A DNA stretch of 64,000 nt. Origin: Tachypleus tridentatus. Taxonomy: Eukaryota; Arthropoda; Merostomata; Xiphosura; Limulidae. The position numbers were made by a program, and so were the translations under genes. This document shows, one piece after another, positions 10,425 through 21,264 of this stretch (its first letter is position 1; each line of letters starts with the position of its first letter). The notes below the pieces were generated by a model. It was given only the letters and a program-made list of their open reading frames with translations. It made no database searches and was not told the DNA's origin. The stretch is from the NCBI RefSeq assembly GCF_004210375.1, contig NC_134830.1, positions 1,178,001 through 1,242,000 of the forward strand, given 5' to 3'.

Positions 10425-13400
10425 GACTTACAACAGTACTTGAAGGTAACAGTTAGTGTTTGTTAAAGTATTGATCCACAACAGTACTTGAAGGTAACAG
10501 TTAGTGTTTGTTAAAGTATTGATCCACAACAGTACTTGATGGTAACAGTTAGTGTTGGATAAAGTATTGATCCACAACAGTACTTGAAGGTAACAGTTAG
10601 TGTTTGTTAAAGTATTGATCCACAACAGTACTTGAAAGTAACAGTTAGTGTTTGTTAAAGTATTGATCCACAACAGTACTTGAAGGTAACAGTTAGTGTT
10701 TTTTAAAGTATTTATCCACAACAGTACTTGAAGGTAACAGTTAGTGTTTGTTAAAGTATTGATCCACAACAGTACTTGAAGGTAACAGTTAGTGTTTGTT
10801 AAAGTATTGATCTACAACAGTACTTGAAGGTAACAGTTAGTGTTTGTTCAAGTATTGATCTACAACAGTACTTAAAGGTAACAGTTAGTGTTTGTTAAAG
10901 TATTGATCCACAACAGTACTTGAAGGTAACAGTTAGTGTTTGTTAAAGTATTGATCTACAACAGTACTTGAAGGTAACAGTTAGTGTTTGTTAAAGTATT
11001 GATCCACAACAGTACTTGATGGTAACAGTTAGTGTTTGATAAAGTATTGATCCACAACAGTACTTGAAGGTAACAGTTAGTGTTTGTTAAAGTATTGATC
11101 CACAACAGTACTTGAAAGTAACAGTTAGTGTTTGTTAAAGTATTGATCCACAACAGTACTTGAAGGTAACAGTTAGTGTTTGTTAAAGTATTGACCTACA
11201 ACAGTACTTGAAGGTAACAGTTAGTGTATGTTAAAGTATTGATCCACAACAGTACTTGAAGGTAACAGTTAGTGTTTGTTAAAGTATTGATCCACAACAG
11301 TACTTGAAGGTAACAGTTAGTGTTTGTTAAAGTACTGATCTACAACAGTACTTAAAGGTAACAGTTAGTGTTTGTTAAAGTATTGATCCACAACAGTACT
11401 TGAAGGTAACAGTTAGTGTTTGTTAAAGTATTGATCTACAACAGTACTTGAAAGTAACAGTTAGTGTTTGTTAAAGTATTGATCCACAACAGTACTTGAA
11501 GGTAACAGTTAGTGTTTGTTAAAGTATTGACCTACAACAGTACTTGAAGGTAACAGTTAGTGTATGTTAAAGTATTGATCTACAACAGTACTTGAAGGTA
11601 ACAGTTAGTGTTTTTTAAAGTATTGATCCACAACAGTACTTGAAGGTAACAGTTAGTGTTTGTTAAAGTATTGATCCCCAACAGTACTTGAAGGTAACAG
11701 TTAGTGTTTGTTAAAGTATTGATCCACAACAGTACTTGAAGGTAACAGTTAGTGTTTGTTAAAGTATTGATCCACAACAGTACTTGAAGGTAACAGTTAG
11801 TGTTTGTTAAAGTATTGATCTACAACAGAACTTGAAGGTAACAGTTAGTGTTTGTTAAAGTATTGATCTACAACAGTACTTGAAAGTAACAGCTAGTGTT
11901 TGTTAAAGTATTGACCTACAACAGTACTTGAAGCTAGCAGTTAGTGTTTTTAAAGTATTGATCCACAACAGTACTTGAAGGTAACAGTTAGTGTTTGTTA
12001 AAGTATTGATCCACAACAGTACTTGAAGGTAACAGTTAGTGTTTGTTAAAGTATTGACCTACTACAGTACTTGAAGCTAGCAGTTAGTGTTTTTTAAAGT
12101 ATTGATGTACAACAGTACTTGAAGGTAACAGTGTTTTTTAAAGTATTGATCTACAGCAGTACTTGAAGGTATCAGTTAGTGTTTGTTGAAGTATTGATCT
12201 ACAACAGTACTTAAAGGTAACAGTTAGTGTTTGTTAAAGTATTGATCCACAACAGTACTTGATGGTAACAGTTAGTGTTTGTTAAAGTATTGATCCACAA
12301 CAGTACTTGAAGGTAACAGTTAGTGTTTGTTAAAGTATTGATCCACAACAGTACTTGAAGGTAACAGTTAGTGTTTGTTGAAGTATTGATCTACAACAGT
12401 ACTTAAAGGTAACAGTTAGTGTTTGTTAAAGTATTGATCCACAACATTACTTGAAGGTAACAGTTAGTGTTTGTTAAAGTATTGATCCACAACAGTACTT
12501 GAAAGTAACAGTTAGTGTTTGTTAAAGTATTGACCTACAACAGTACTTGAAGGTAACAGTTAGTGTATGTTAAAGTATTGATCTACAACAGTACTTGAAG
12601 GTAACAGTTAGTGTTTTTTAAAGTATTGATCCACAACAGTACTTGAAGGTAACAGTTAGTGTTTGTTAAAGTATTGATCACCAAAAGTACTTGAAGGTAA
12701 CAGTTAGTGTTTGTTAAAGTATTGATCCCCAACAGTACTTGAAGGTAACAGTTAGTGTTTGTTAAAGTATTGATCCACAACAGTACTTGAAGGTAACAGT
12801 TAGTGTTTGTTAAAGTATTGATCTACAGCAGTACTTGAAAGTAACAGTTAGTGTTTGTTAAAGTATTGATCCACATCAGTACTTGAAGGTAACAGTTAGT
12901 GTTTGTTAAAGTATTGATCTACAACAGTACTTGAAGGTAACAGTTAGTGTTTGTTCAAGTATTGATCTACAACAGTACTTAAAGGTAACAGTTAGTGTTT
13001 GTTAAAGTATTGATCCACAACAGTACTTGAAGGTAACAGTTAGTGTTTGTTGAAGTATTGATCTACAACAGTACTTAAAGGTAACAATTAGTGTTTGTTA
13101 AAGTATTGATCCACAACAGTACTTGATGGTAACAGTTAGTGTTTGTTAAAGTATTGATCCACAACAGTACTTGAAGGTAACAGTTAGTGTTTGTTAAAGT
13201 ATTGATCCACAACAGTACTTGAAAGTAACAGTTAGTGTTTGTTAAAGTATTGATCCACAACAGTACTTGAAGGTAACAGTTAGTGTTTGTTAAAGTATTG
13301 ACCTACAACAGTACTTGAAGGTAACAGTTAGTGTATGTTAAAGTATTGATCCACAACAGTACTTGAAGGTAACAGTTAGTGTTTGTTAAAGTATTGATCC

Positions 13401-16400
13401 ACAACAGTACTTGAAGGTAACAGTTAGTGTTTGTTAAAGTACTGATCTACAACAGTACTTAAAGGTAACAGTTAGTGTTTGTTAAAGTATTGATCCACAA
13501 CAGTACTTGAAGGTAACAGTTAGTGTTTGTTAAAGTATTGATCTACAACAGTACTTGAAAGTAACAGTTAGTGTTTGTTAAAGTATTGATCCACAACAGT
13601 ACTTGAAGGTAACAGTTAGTGTTTGTTAAAGTATTGACCTACAACAGTACTTGAAGGTAACAGTTAGTGTATGTTAAAGTATTGATCTACAACAGTACTT
13701 GAAGGTAACAGTTAGTGTTTTTTAAAGTATTGATCCACAACAGTACTTGAAGGTAACAGTTAGTGTTTGTTAAAGTATTGATCCCCAACAGTACTTGAAG
13801 GTAACAGTTAGTGTTTGTTAAAGTATTGATCCACAACAGTACTTGAAGGTAACAGTTAGTGTTTGTTAAAGTATTGATCCACAACAGTACTTGAAGGTAA
13901 CAGTTAGTGTTTGTTAAAGTATTGATCTACAACAGTACTTGAAGGTAACAGTTAGTGTTTGTTAAAGTATTGATCTACAACAGTACTTGAAAGTAACAGC
14001 TAGTGTTTGTTAAAGTATTGACCTACAACAGTACTTGAAGCTAGCAGTTAGTGTTTTTTAAAGTATTGATCCACAACAGTACTTGAAGGTAACAGTTAGT
14101 GTTTGTTAAAGTATTGATCCACAACAGTACTTGAAGGTAACAGTTAGTGTTTGTTAAAGTATTGACCTACTACAGTACTTGAAGCTAGCAGTTAGTGTTT
14201 TTAAAGTATTGATGTACAACAGTACTTGAAGGTAACAGTGTTTTTTAAAGTATTGATCTACAGCAGTACTTGAAGGTATCAGTTAGTGTTTGTTGAAGTA
14301 TTGATCTACAACAGTACTTAAAGGTAACAGTTAGTGTTTGTTAAAGTATTGATCCACAACAGTACTTGATGGTAACAGTTAGTGTTTGTTAAAGTATTGA
14401 TCCACAACAGTACTTGAAGGTAACAGTTAGTGTTTGTTAAAGTATTGATCCACAACAGTACTTGAAGGTAACAGTTAGTGTTTGTTGAAGTATTGATCTA
14501 CAACAGTACTTAAAGGTAACAGTTAGTGTTTGTTAAAGTATTGATCCACAACATTACTTGAAGGTAACAGTTAGTGTTTGTTAAAGTATTGATCCACAAC
14601 AGTACTTGAAAGTAACAGTTAGTGTTTGTTAAAGTATTGACCTACAACAGTACTTGAAGGTAACAGTTAGTGTATGTTAAAGTATTGATCTACAACAGTA
14701 CTTGAAGGTAACAGTTAGTGTTTTTTAAAGTATTGATCCACAACAGTACTTGAAGGTAACAGTTAGTGTTTGTTAAAGTATTGATCACCAAAAGTACTTG
14801 AAGGTAACAGTTAGTGTTTGTTAAAGTATTGATCCCCAACAGTACTTGAAGGTAACAGTTAGTGTTTGTTAAAGTATTGATCCACAACAGTACTTGAAGG
14901 TAACAGTTAGTGTTTGTTAAAGTATTGATCTACAGCAGTACTTGAAAGTAACAGTTAGTGTTTGTTAAAGTATTGATCCACATCAGTACTTGAAGGTAAC
15001 AGTTAGTGTTTGTTAAAGTATTGATCTACAACAGTACTTGAAGGTAACAGTTAGTGTTTGTTCAAGTATTGATCTACAACAGTACTCAAAGGTAACAGTT
15101 AGTGTTTGTTAAAGTATTGATCCACAACAGTACTTGAAGGTAACAGTTAGTGTTTGTTGAAGTATTGATCTACAACAGTACTTGAAAGTAACAGCTAGTG
15201 TTTGTTAAAGTATTGACCTACAACAGTACTTGAAGCTAGCAGTTAGTGTTTTTTAAAGTATTGATCCACAACAGTACTTGAAGGTAACAGCTAGTGTTTG
15301 TTAAAGTATTGATCCACAACAGTACTTGAAGGTAACAGTTAGTGTTTGTTAAAGTATTGACCTACAACAGTACTTGAAGCTAGCAGTTAGTGTTTTTTAA
15401 AGTATTGATCCACAACAGTACTTGAAGGTAACAGCTAGTGTTTGTTAAAGTATTGATCCACAACAGTACTTGAAGGTAACAGTTAGTGTTTGTTAAAGTA
15501 TTGATGTACAACAGTACTTGAAGCTAGCAGTTAGTGTTTTTTAAAGTATTGATGTACAACAGTACTTGAAGGTAACAGTGTTTTTTAAAGTATTGATCTA
15601 CAGCAGTACTTGAAGGTATCAGTTAGTGTTTGTTGAAGTATTGATCTACAACAGTACTTAAAGGTAACAGTTAGTGTTTGTTAAAGTATTGATCCACAAC
15701 AGTACTTGATGGTAACAGTTAGTGTTTGTTAAAGTATTGATCCACAACAGTACTTGAAGGTAACAGTTAGTGTTTGTTAAAGTATTGATCCACAACAGTA
15801 CTTGAAGGTAACAGTTAGTGTTTGTTGAAGTATTGATCTACAACAGTACTTAAAGGTAACAGTTAGTGTTTGTTAAAGTATTGATCCACAACATTACTTG
15901 AAGGTAACAGTTAGTGTTTGTTAAAGTATTGATCCACAACAGTACTTGAAAGTAACAGTTAGTGTTTGTTAAAGTATTGACCTACAACAGTACCCAGAAG
16001 GTAACAGTTAGTGTATGTTAAAGTATTGATCTACAACAGTACTTGAAGGTAACAGTTAGTGTTTTTTAAAGTATTGATCCACAACAGTACTTGAAGGTAA
16101 CAGTTAGTGTTTGTTAAAGTATTGATCACCAAAAGTACTTGAAGGTAACAGTTAGTGTTTGTTAAAGTATTGATCCCCAACAGTACTTGAAGGTAACAGT
16201 TAGTGTTTGTTAAAGTATTGATCCACAACAGTACTTGAAGGTAACAGTTAGTGTTTGTTAAAGTATTGATCTACAGCAGTACTTGAAAGTAACAGTTAGT
16301 GTTTGTTAAAGTATTGATCCACATCAGTACTTGAAGGTAACAGTTAGTGTTTGTTAAAGTATTGATCCCCAACAGTACTTGAAGGTAACAGTTAGTGTTT

Positions 16401-16935
16401 GTTGAAGTATTGATCCACAACAGTACTTGAAGGTAACAGTTAGTGTTTGTTAAAGTATTGATCCACAACAGTACTTGAAGGTAACAGTTAGTGTTTGTTA
16501 AAGTATTGATCTACAACAGTACTTGAAGGTAACAGTTAGTGTTTGTTAAAGTATTGATCTACAACAGTACTTGAAAGTAACAGCTAGTGTTTGTTAAAGT
16601 ATTGACCTACAACAGTACTTGAAGGTAACAGTTAGTGTTTGTTAAAGTATTGATCTGCAGCAGTACTTGAAGGTATCAGTTAGTGTTTGTTGAAGTATTG
16701 ATCTACAACAGTACTTGAAGGTAACAGTTAGTGTTTGTTAAAGTATTGACCTACAACAGTACTTGAAGCTAGCAGTTAGTGTTTTTTAAAGTATTGATGT
16801 ACAACAGTACTTGAAGGTAACAGTGTTTTTTAAAGTATTGATCTACAGCAGTACTTGAAGGTATCAGTTAGTGTTTGTTGAAGTATTGATCTACAACAGT
16901 ACTTGAAGGTAACAGTTAGTGTTTGTTAAAGTATT
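10425..16935 (+). repeat. Minisatellite, 48-bp unit, about 135 copies, with higher-order duplications
   Basis: Unit contains acaacagtacttgaaggtaa, then cagttagtgtttgttaaagt, then attgatcc. Variants include gaagctagcag, cttgatggtaac and a shortened 'aacagtgttttttaaag' copy. Blocks recur exactly at offsets of about 2107 bp (11580 to 13687, 12583 to 14690) and 1341 bp (14690 to 16031), so parts of the array were copied in large pieces. Each unit contains 'ttgaag|gtaaca', a 5' splice-site-like motif. The minus-strand frames (WINTLTNTNCYLQVLL per unit) are repeat translations. Confidence 0.97.
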
Positions 16936-17296
16936 AACAAATACGCTTTCAAATAAAATATGAGCTGTTATTTCCACTATTGTAAACTTAATATCGCTAA
17001 GCCCTTCTGTTAGAGTATTCCAGTAATGTTTTGAGTTTGTTGAGTTTTAGGTTCCTGAGGATGTGTATTTTATCAAGTAAATCTTAGCGGAACTGTTTGT
17101 GTGATAAGATTCAGGTTGGTAAACATATCCACCAGGGAACCTTAGTTACAATACTTTACACAGATCAATTTTCAGGTAATCACAACAATTAAAACCTGTG
17201 GAAAACATCACTCATTTGTTTCTGTATTATAATGAAGTTGTAAACATTGAATATTGTTATCGGTTTCGCATTTCATAGTCATATTTGTTTCTTTAG
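16936..17296. other. Intron end before exon 17297
   Basis: Unique AT-rich sequence ending in the acceptor tract catatttgtttctttag. Nothing else seen. Confidence 0.5.
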
Positions 17297-17394
17297 AGAA
17301 TGCTACTCGACTATGCTACGAAAATGGAACGTGGGCAAACAGATCCGACTATTCTAAGTGTAACCCCTTAATAAGCGAAGATACATTTCTAGAG
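17297..17394 (+). CDS. Class B GPCR exon, hormone-binding domain part 2 (Cys5-Cys6)
   Basis: Acceptor tttctttag, then AG plus 32 codons, then donor gag|gtaaga. The peptide ENATRLCYENGTWANRSDYS, then KCNPLISEDTFLE, supplies Cys5 and Cys6, the family NGTW motif and three sequons (NAT, NGT, NRS). Cys6 is followed by a short acidic linker that should lead into TM1. The exon ends on a complete codon (phase 0), but the next recognised exon at 20122 needs two preceding bases. The C-terminal junction is therefore unresolved: a missed small exon, another acceptor, or an indel. The intron before this exon is filled by the 48-bp array. Confidence 0.95.
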
Positions 17395-18031
17395 GTAAGA
17401 CCGACAAACTGGTCACAAAATGTGTTTTCACGCTTACAGACGATGTACTAAATACGCATGTATTATAATAAATACTGTTAATAAATAGTCATTTACATTT
17501 ATTTATGTTGTTGTTTGTTTAAACTCTCTTCCGAAAGGAAGTGATATTGCAATCGGGTCTATTTGTGTTTTTTCGCGCTTATCTCGAAAATTAATCGGTC
17601 GATTGAGATGAAATTTTACACAAGATGAAAAAAGAGTCAGCATGGTACAGTCTTTCCCAAATTTTATCAGGATACAATTACGGATTCTGGATCACTTTGA
17701 AGTCGTTGTTGTTTTCTATAACTTGAATATAGGGCATTAACACTGTCTTGTGTTAATAATTCTGTAAAGTGTTATCGTATTTGTACCAAATTTCTAGGAT
17801 AGATTATAGTTAAGACTTTTCATCATACTACAAAATATGATCCGAATCGTTGATCATTCTGGATCTGAGAGAGATTTTCTAAGTTTTTTGAAGATGAAAT
17901 GAAACGTTATTCAATGTAAACGTATGCAACCTCGAAAAGAAGAAGCCGGGATGAGAGCATGGAATCTCTCTGATTGTACTTGTTATAAGAGTGTTACCAT
18001 TAAATCTGAAGTATCAATAAATTTCACTTCA
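17395..18031. other. Intron, no supported feature
   Basis: Unique sequence; no exon that would repair the phase conflict is evident here. Confidence 0.4.
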
Positions 18032-18284
18032 CGTGCTCGACTCGTAATCTGAGACTCGCGGATTGGAATTCCCGTCACACCAAACATGCTCGTCCTTTCA
18101 GCCGTTAGGGCGTTATAAAGTACGGTCTATCCCACTATTCGATAGTAAAAGTGTAGCCCAAGAGTTAGCGGTGGGTGGTAATGATTAGCTGCCTTCCCTC
18201 TAGTCTTACTGCTAAATTACGGACGGCTATCGCAGATAACCCTCGTGTAGCTTTGCGCGAAATTCAAATTAAACCAAACCAAAA
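18032..18284 (+). mobile_element. tRNA-derived SINE, family 1, 5'-truncated
   Basis: 'gctcgactcgtaatctgaga', then body 'gttataaagtacggtctatc' and tail 'gctttgcgcgaaattcaaat'. Confidence 0.9.
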
Positions 18285-19221
18285 CTTTCACGTGATAATC
18301 TTGTTAAATAAATTATTAACAACTGTAAAACATTAAAAGTAGATTCACCATATGCATTTAAGGATCATTTATTGCATATACTGCATCAAAACATGCTATC
18401 TAAACAGTGGTGTTGGAAGGAGTTTCAAAGTCGGGGGTGTTTGACTAGTCGTGCGTATTTTACAATGAAATATTGAAAGTATAAGGAGCAGATTCCATGC
18501 TGCCAAAGACAGCTGATTCTAGAGGTTATGGGGAAATGTCTCCCAGAAAATTAATATAAATCAGGTATCTAAAAGTGTGGGGGTGGTAGTGTTAGAGCAC
18601 TCTTGGTTCCAACGCCACTGCTCAGTCATACATATTTCTGAAAACCCTTTACACTTCGAAACAGAATATATATATTGTATTTTCTGGCACACTTCCTTCC
18701 CAACATGCACCAGTATCAAGATCTAAGTTAGAAGTGTTGGCTAAAAGAAATACCATAATTCAGTTTGTGTACCATACAAGTCAAGGTTTTCACGTATTAA
18801 TGGTTAATCAGAATCAACTGTAAGTCGTTAAATCCATGTTTCTGGTGCAGATCAAGTTTAATGAAAGAAGGTTTAAACGTTACATCATCAGCTTCCCCCC
18901 TTTTTTCAGATCAAATATTGATTAATTTTGTGGATTTTACCTGTTACAAAACTCAGTGCGAAATGTTGGTCGAAAGAAAGCTGAATAAATCATCCTTTCT
19001 TTTAAAAGTCAAATTAAATAGGTCAGTCTAGTGGTAATTAATATAACTAACCGCACTTCTAATGTTGTTTTACTCAGAGCTGTGTGTGGCTCGTGTCACA
19101 TTAAAGACCCAAAAACCAACCGAAAAGTGCTTTTGTGAATAAATAGTTTGAAATAAAGAAAAGGATTAAAAAGCAATTTGAGTCCATAACCTTAGGGTTA
19201 ACTGTACCTGCCACTTGCGTG
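18285..19221. other. Intron; one weak micro-exon candidate
   Basis: A 20-nt segment at 18851-18870, between 'ggtgcag' and a weak donor 'gtttaa', would satisfy the missing phase between 17394 and 20122 (adding IKFNER). Such AG...GT pairs are common by chance, so this is only a candidate. Otherwise nothing is seen. Confidence 0.2.
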
Positions 19222-19231
19222 ACAATTATTA

Positions 19232-19507
19232 GAGGCCCCGCATGACCAGGTGGTTAAGGCGCTTGATTCGTAATATGAGGGTCGCGGGTTCGAATCCCTG
19301 TCACAACAAACAAGCTCGCCCTTTCAGCCGTAAGGGCGGTATAATGTGGCAGTTAATCCCATTATTCGTTGATAAAAGTGTAGCTCAAGAGTTGACGGTG
19401 GGTAGTGTTGACCAACTCCCTTCCCTCTAGTCTTACACTGATAGATTAGGGACGGCTAGCGCAGATAGCCCTAGTGTAGCTTTGCGCAAAATGTAAAAAA
19501 CAAACAA
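19232..19507 (+). mobile_element. tRNA-derived SINE, family 1, full length with TSD
   Basis: Full element from 'gaggccccgcatgaccaggt' to an A-rich 'caaacaaaca' tail, flanked by acaattatta at 19222-19231 and 19508-19517. The open frame 19242-19430 is within it. Confidence 0.93.
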
Positions 19508-19517
19508 ACAATTATTA

Positions 19518-20121
19518 TGAAACTATATATACCAATATTTTATTATCAAATTAACGAGTTACTTCTTACTTGTCAAAAAATACTAACTGATGAGGGACTG
19601 GTTTGAGGGTAAACTTTAATACTTGTGTAATTTTGTACAAACATCCAATGTACTTGAAGGTACAAATCGCAAGTCAGAATTATTAACACTAATTTCATTC
19701 ACACAAATTAGAAACTGTATGAAAAGTATTATAGAAACGTAGATAAACCAAAAACTGTACGGACTACAACAATAACGTTTGACTGTGGCAAACAAGGTCA
19801 TCAAACAAGTCTGGAGTTTCTTGATGACAAGAAACCCACTTGAAATAAAAATGTATCTCATAATGGCTGGTATGGGTATTAACATTTCTATTGATAAGGA
19901 CAAACAACGTTTCAACTTTCCCAGGTCATCTTCAGGCTAAACTCTGGAGTTTATATTCTTACGTTCAACTTACCTCAGTAACATTGATGTGAATGACGTA
20001 ACGTTAACTTGTAGTTGATAACAATATTAACAATATTTCAACGGTATAGTTTCTTTAAATAATTAACCATAAGGAAATAAGTGTTGATTTTTGCATTACT
20101 CTGTGTCCCCATGCTGTACAG
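19518..20121. other. Intron, no supported feature
   Basis: A minus-strand open frame at 19616-19915 has hydrophobic stretches but no recognisable family motif. Regarded as chance. Confidence 0.4.
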
Positions 20122-20223
20122 GTGCTGTGGGATGTCAAGGAAGCTACAAAAAATCTATTACATAGGATATGGAATCTCCCTCTTGGCCTCGCTAGTGGCT
20201 CTTACTATATTCGTGTACTTCAA
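20122..20223 (+). CDS. Class B GPCR exon, TM1
   Basis: Acceptor tgtacag, preceded by a pyrimidine-rich tract, and donor tcaa|gtaagt. The frame is fixed by TM1: KLQKIYYIGYGISLLASLVA, then LTIFVYF, a hydrophobic helix matching the class B TM1 start (IYYxGY, SL). Read from 20122 there is one leading base, 33 codons and trailing AA, which joins A of exon 20978 as Lys. The leading single base does not match phase 0 at 17394. A phase-0 start at 20144 (after ggaag) would keep LQKIYYIGY but has a poor acceptor. The 3' end and frame are secure; the exact 5' edge is less so. Confidence 0.85.
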
Positions 20224-20299
20224 GTAAGTAGCAATGAACTTCGTTTTCTCAAGTAAACAGCCTCAATAATTTGATTATCACTTTTCAATATTGAAAAGC

Positions 20300-20520
20300 G
20301 AGCTAACATCTTTATGTTTATTAGGAACTCTACAGGTGCTCACATCTTTATATTTATAAGGAACTCTACAGGTTCTCATATACTTTTGTTTATAAGGAAC
20401 TCTACAGGTGCTCACATCTTTATATTTATAAGGAACTCTGTAGGTTCTCAGATCTTTATGTTTATAAGGATCTCTACATGTACTCACATCTTTGTTTATA
20501 AGGAACTCTAGAGATGTTCA
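20300..20520 (+). repeat. Minisatellite, 36-bp unit, 6 copies
   Basis: Copies read ggaactctacaggtgctcac, then atctttatatttataa; period measured 20324 to 20360. The 'tacaggtgct' core equals ten bases at the 3' splice junction of the nearby exon 20122. Opposing open frames here are repeat translations. Confidence 0.92.
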
Positions 20521-20977
20521 GGTCTTTATGATTCTCAAACAAACAACATTGAAGTGTAAAAACGAACAAGAATTCTGTCAATAATTATTACTTTATCATA
20601 AACTTTTTCTAACATTCATACAATCAATAAATGTAACTGTTTATTATATATATTCCTTTTCGAAACTGTATATACCATAATCTCAGAGAAAAACTAAGTA
20701 TGTAGTTTATGTTGGGAGAGAAGAATTGTTTTCTACTGCAAGACAAGAGAGTTGAGATTCAGGTAAAGTTTAACCGCTGATAACATAGATCTGAGCCTGA
20801 AACAGTAGTTCCAGAGGGTGACATAATAGTGTTAACAAAGAAATCTAAAAGGTACAATGGAAGACCAATGATCATTTTCATTTTCATTTTCTTACCCTTT
20901 AAATGAAAACAAGAACAATGGAGTAACAATGGCTTCTAGTTCTAACAGGATGAACAATCCTCTCTGTCTTCATCTAG
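20521..20977. other. Intron end before exon 20978
   Basis: Unique AT-rich sequence with the acceptor 'tctgtcttcatctag' at the end. Confidence 0.5.
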
Positions 20978-21104
20978 AGATCTTCGTTGTCTCCGCAATA
21001 TCATCCATACCAATCTTATTGTAACGTTCATTCTACTGGACATGACGTGGATTATAACAGCCAATTTTCAACTTCTGCCAAACCACACGGTAGCAGGAAC
21101 CAGG
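20978..21104 (+). CDS. Class B GPCR exon, ICL1 and TM2
   Basis: Acceptor catctag and donor acc agg|gtgaga. One leading base and 42 codons, ending in phase 0. The peptide DLRCLRNIIHTNLIVTFILL, then DMTWIITANFQLLPN, contains the ICL1 motif DLRCLRN and the conserved TM2 His in HTNL. ECL1 follows with a sequon (NHT) and the tail VAGTR. The last coding bases (tagcaggaaccagg) and the donor are the same sequence that is repeated downstream as the 57-bp array. Reading past the donor meets an in-frame TGA at 21186. Confidence 0.95.
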
Positions 21105-21264
21105 GTGAGAAGTTATGGTTTTATTAAATATTTAAGATGTCCTGTCAGAGTATTGAACGCGTATAGAATAACACTGAACAGGACATGACATATCTCTGTT
21201 TAATAATTATAATTTATCTACAAGAAACTACCGTGTTTCATTTTAAAACCAAAGCAAGATATAT

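Noticed and set aside
10428..16468. Minus-strand frames with WINTLTNTNCYLQVLL repeats
   Set aside because: Translations of the 48-bp array, broken by length variants.
10425..16935. Possible CRISPR array
   Set aside because: Repeats are directly adjacent without unique spacers, and the context is eukaryotic.
19232..19310. tRNA genes (A and B box-like sequences, also at 6540, 34566 and 42600)
   Set aside because: They are tRNA-derived SINE heads continuing into the SINE body, with target-site duplications, not free tRNA genes.
19616..19915. Minus-strand 99-codon frame with hydrophobic segments
   Set aside because: No recognisable domain, no splice support, and AT-rich sequence readily gives such frames.
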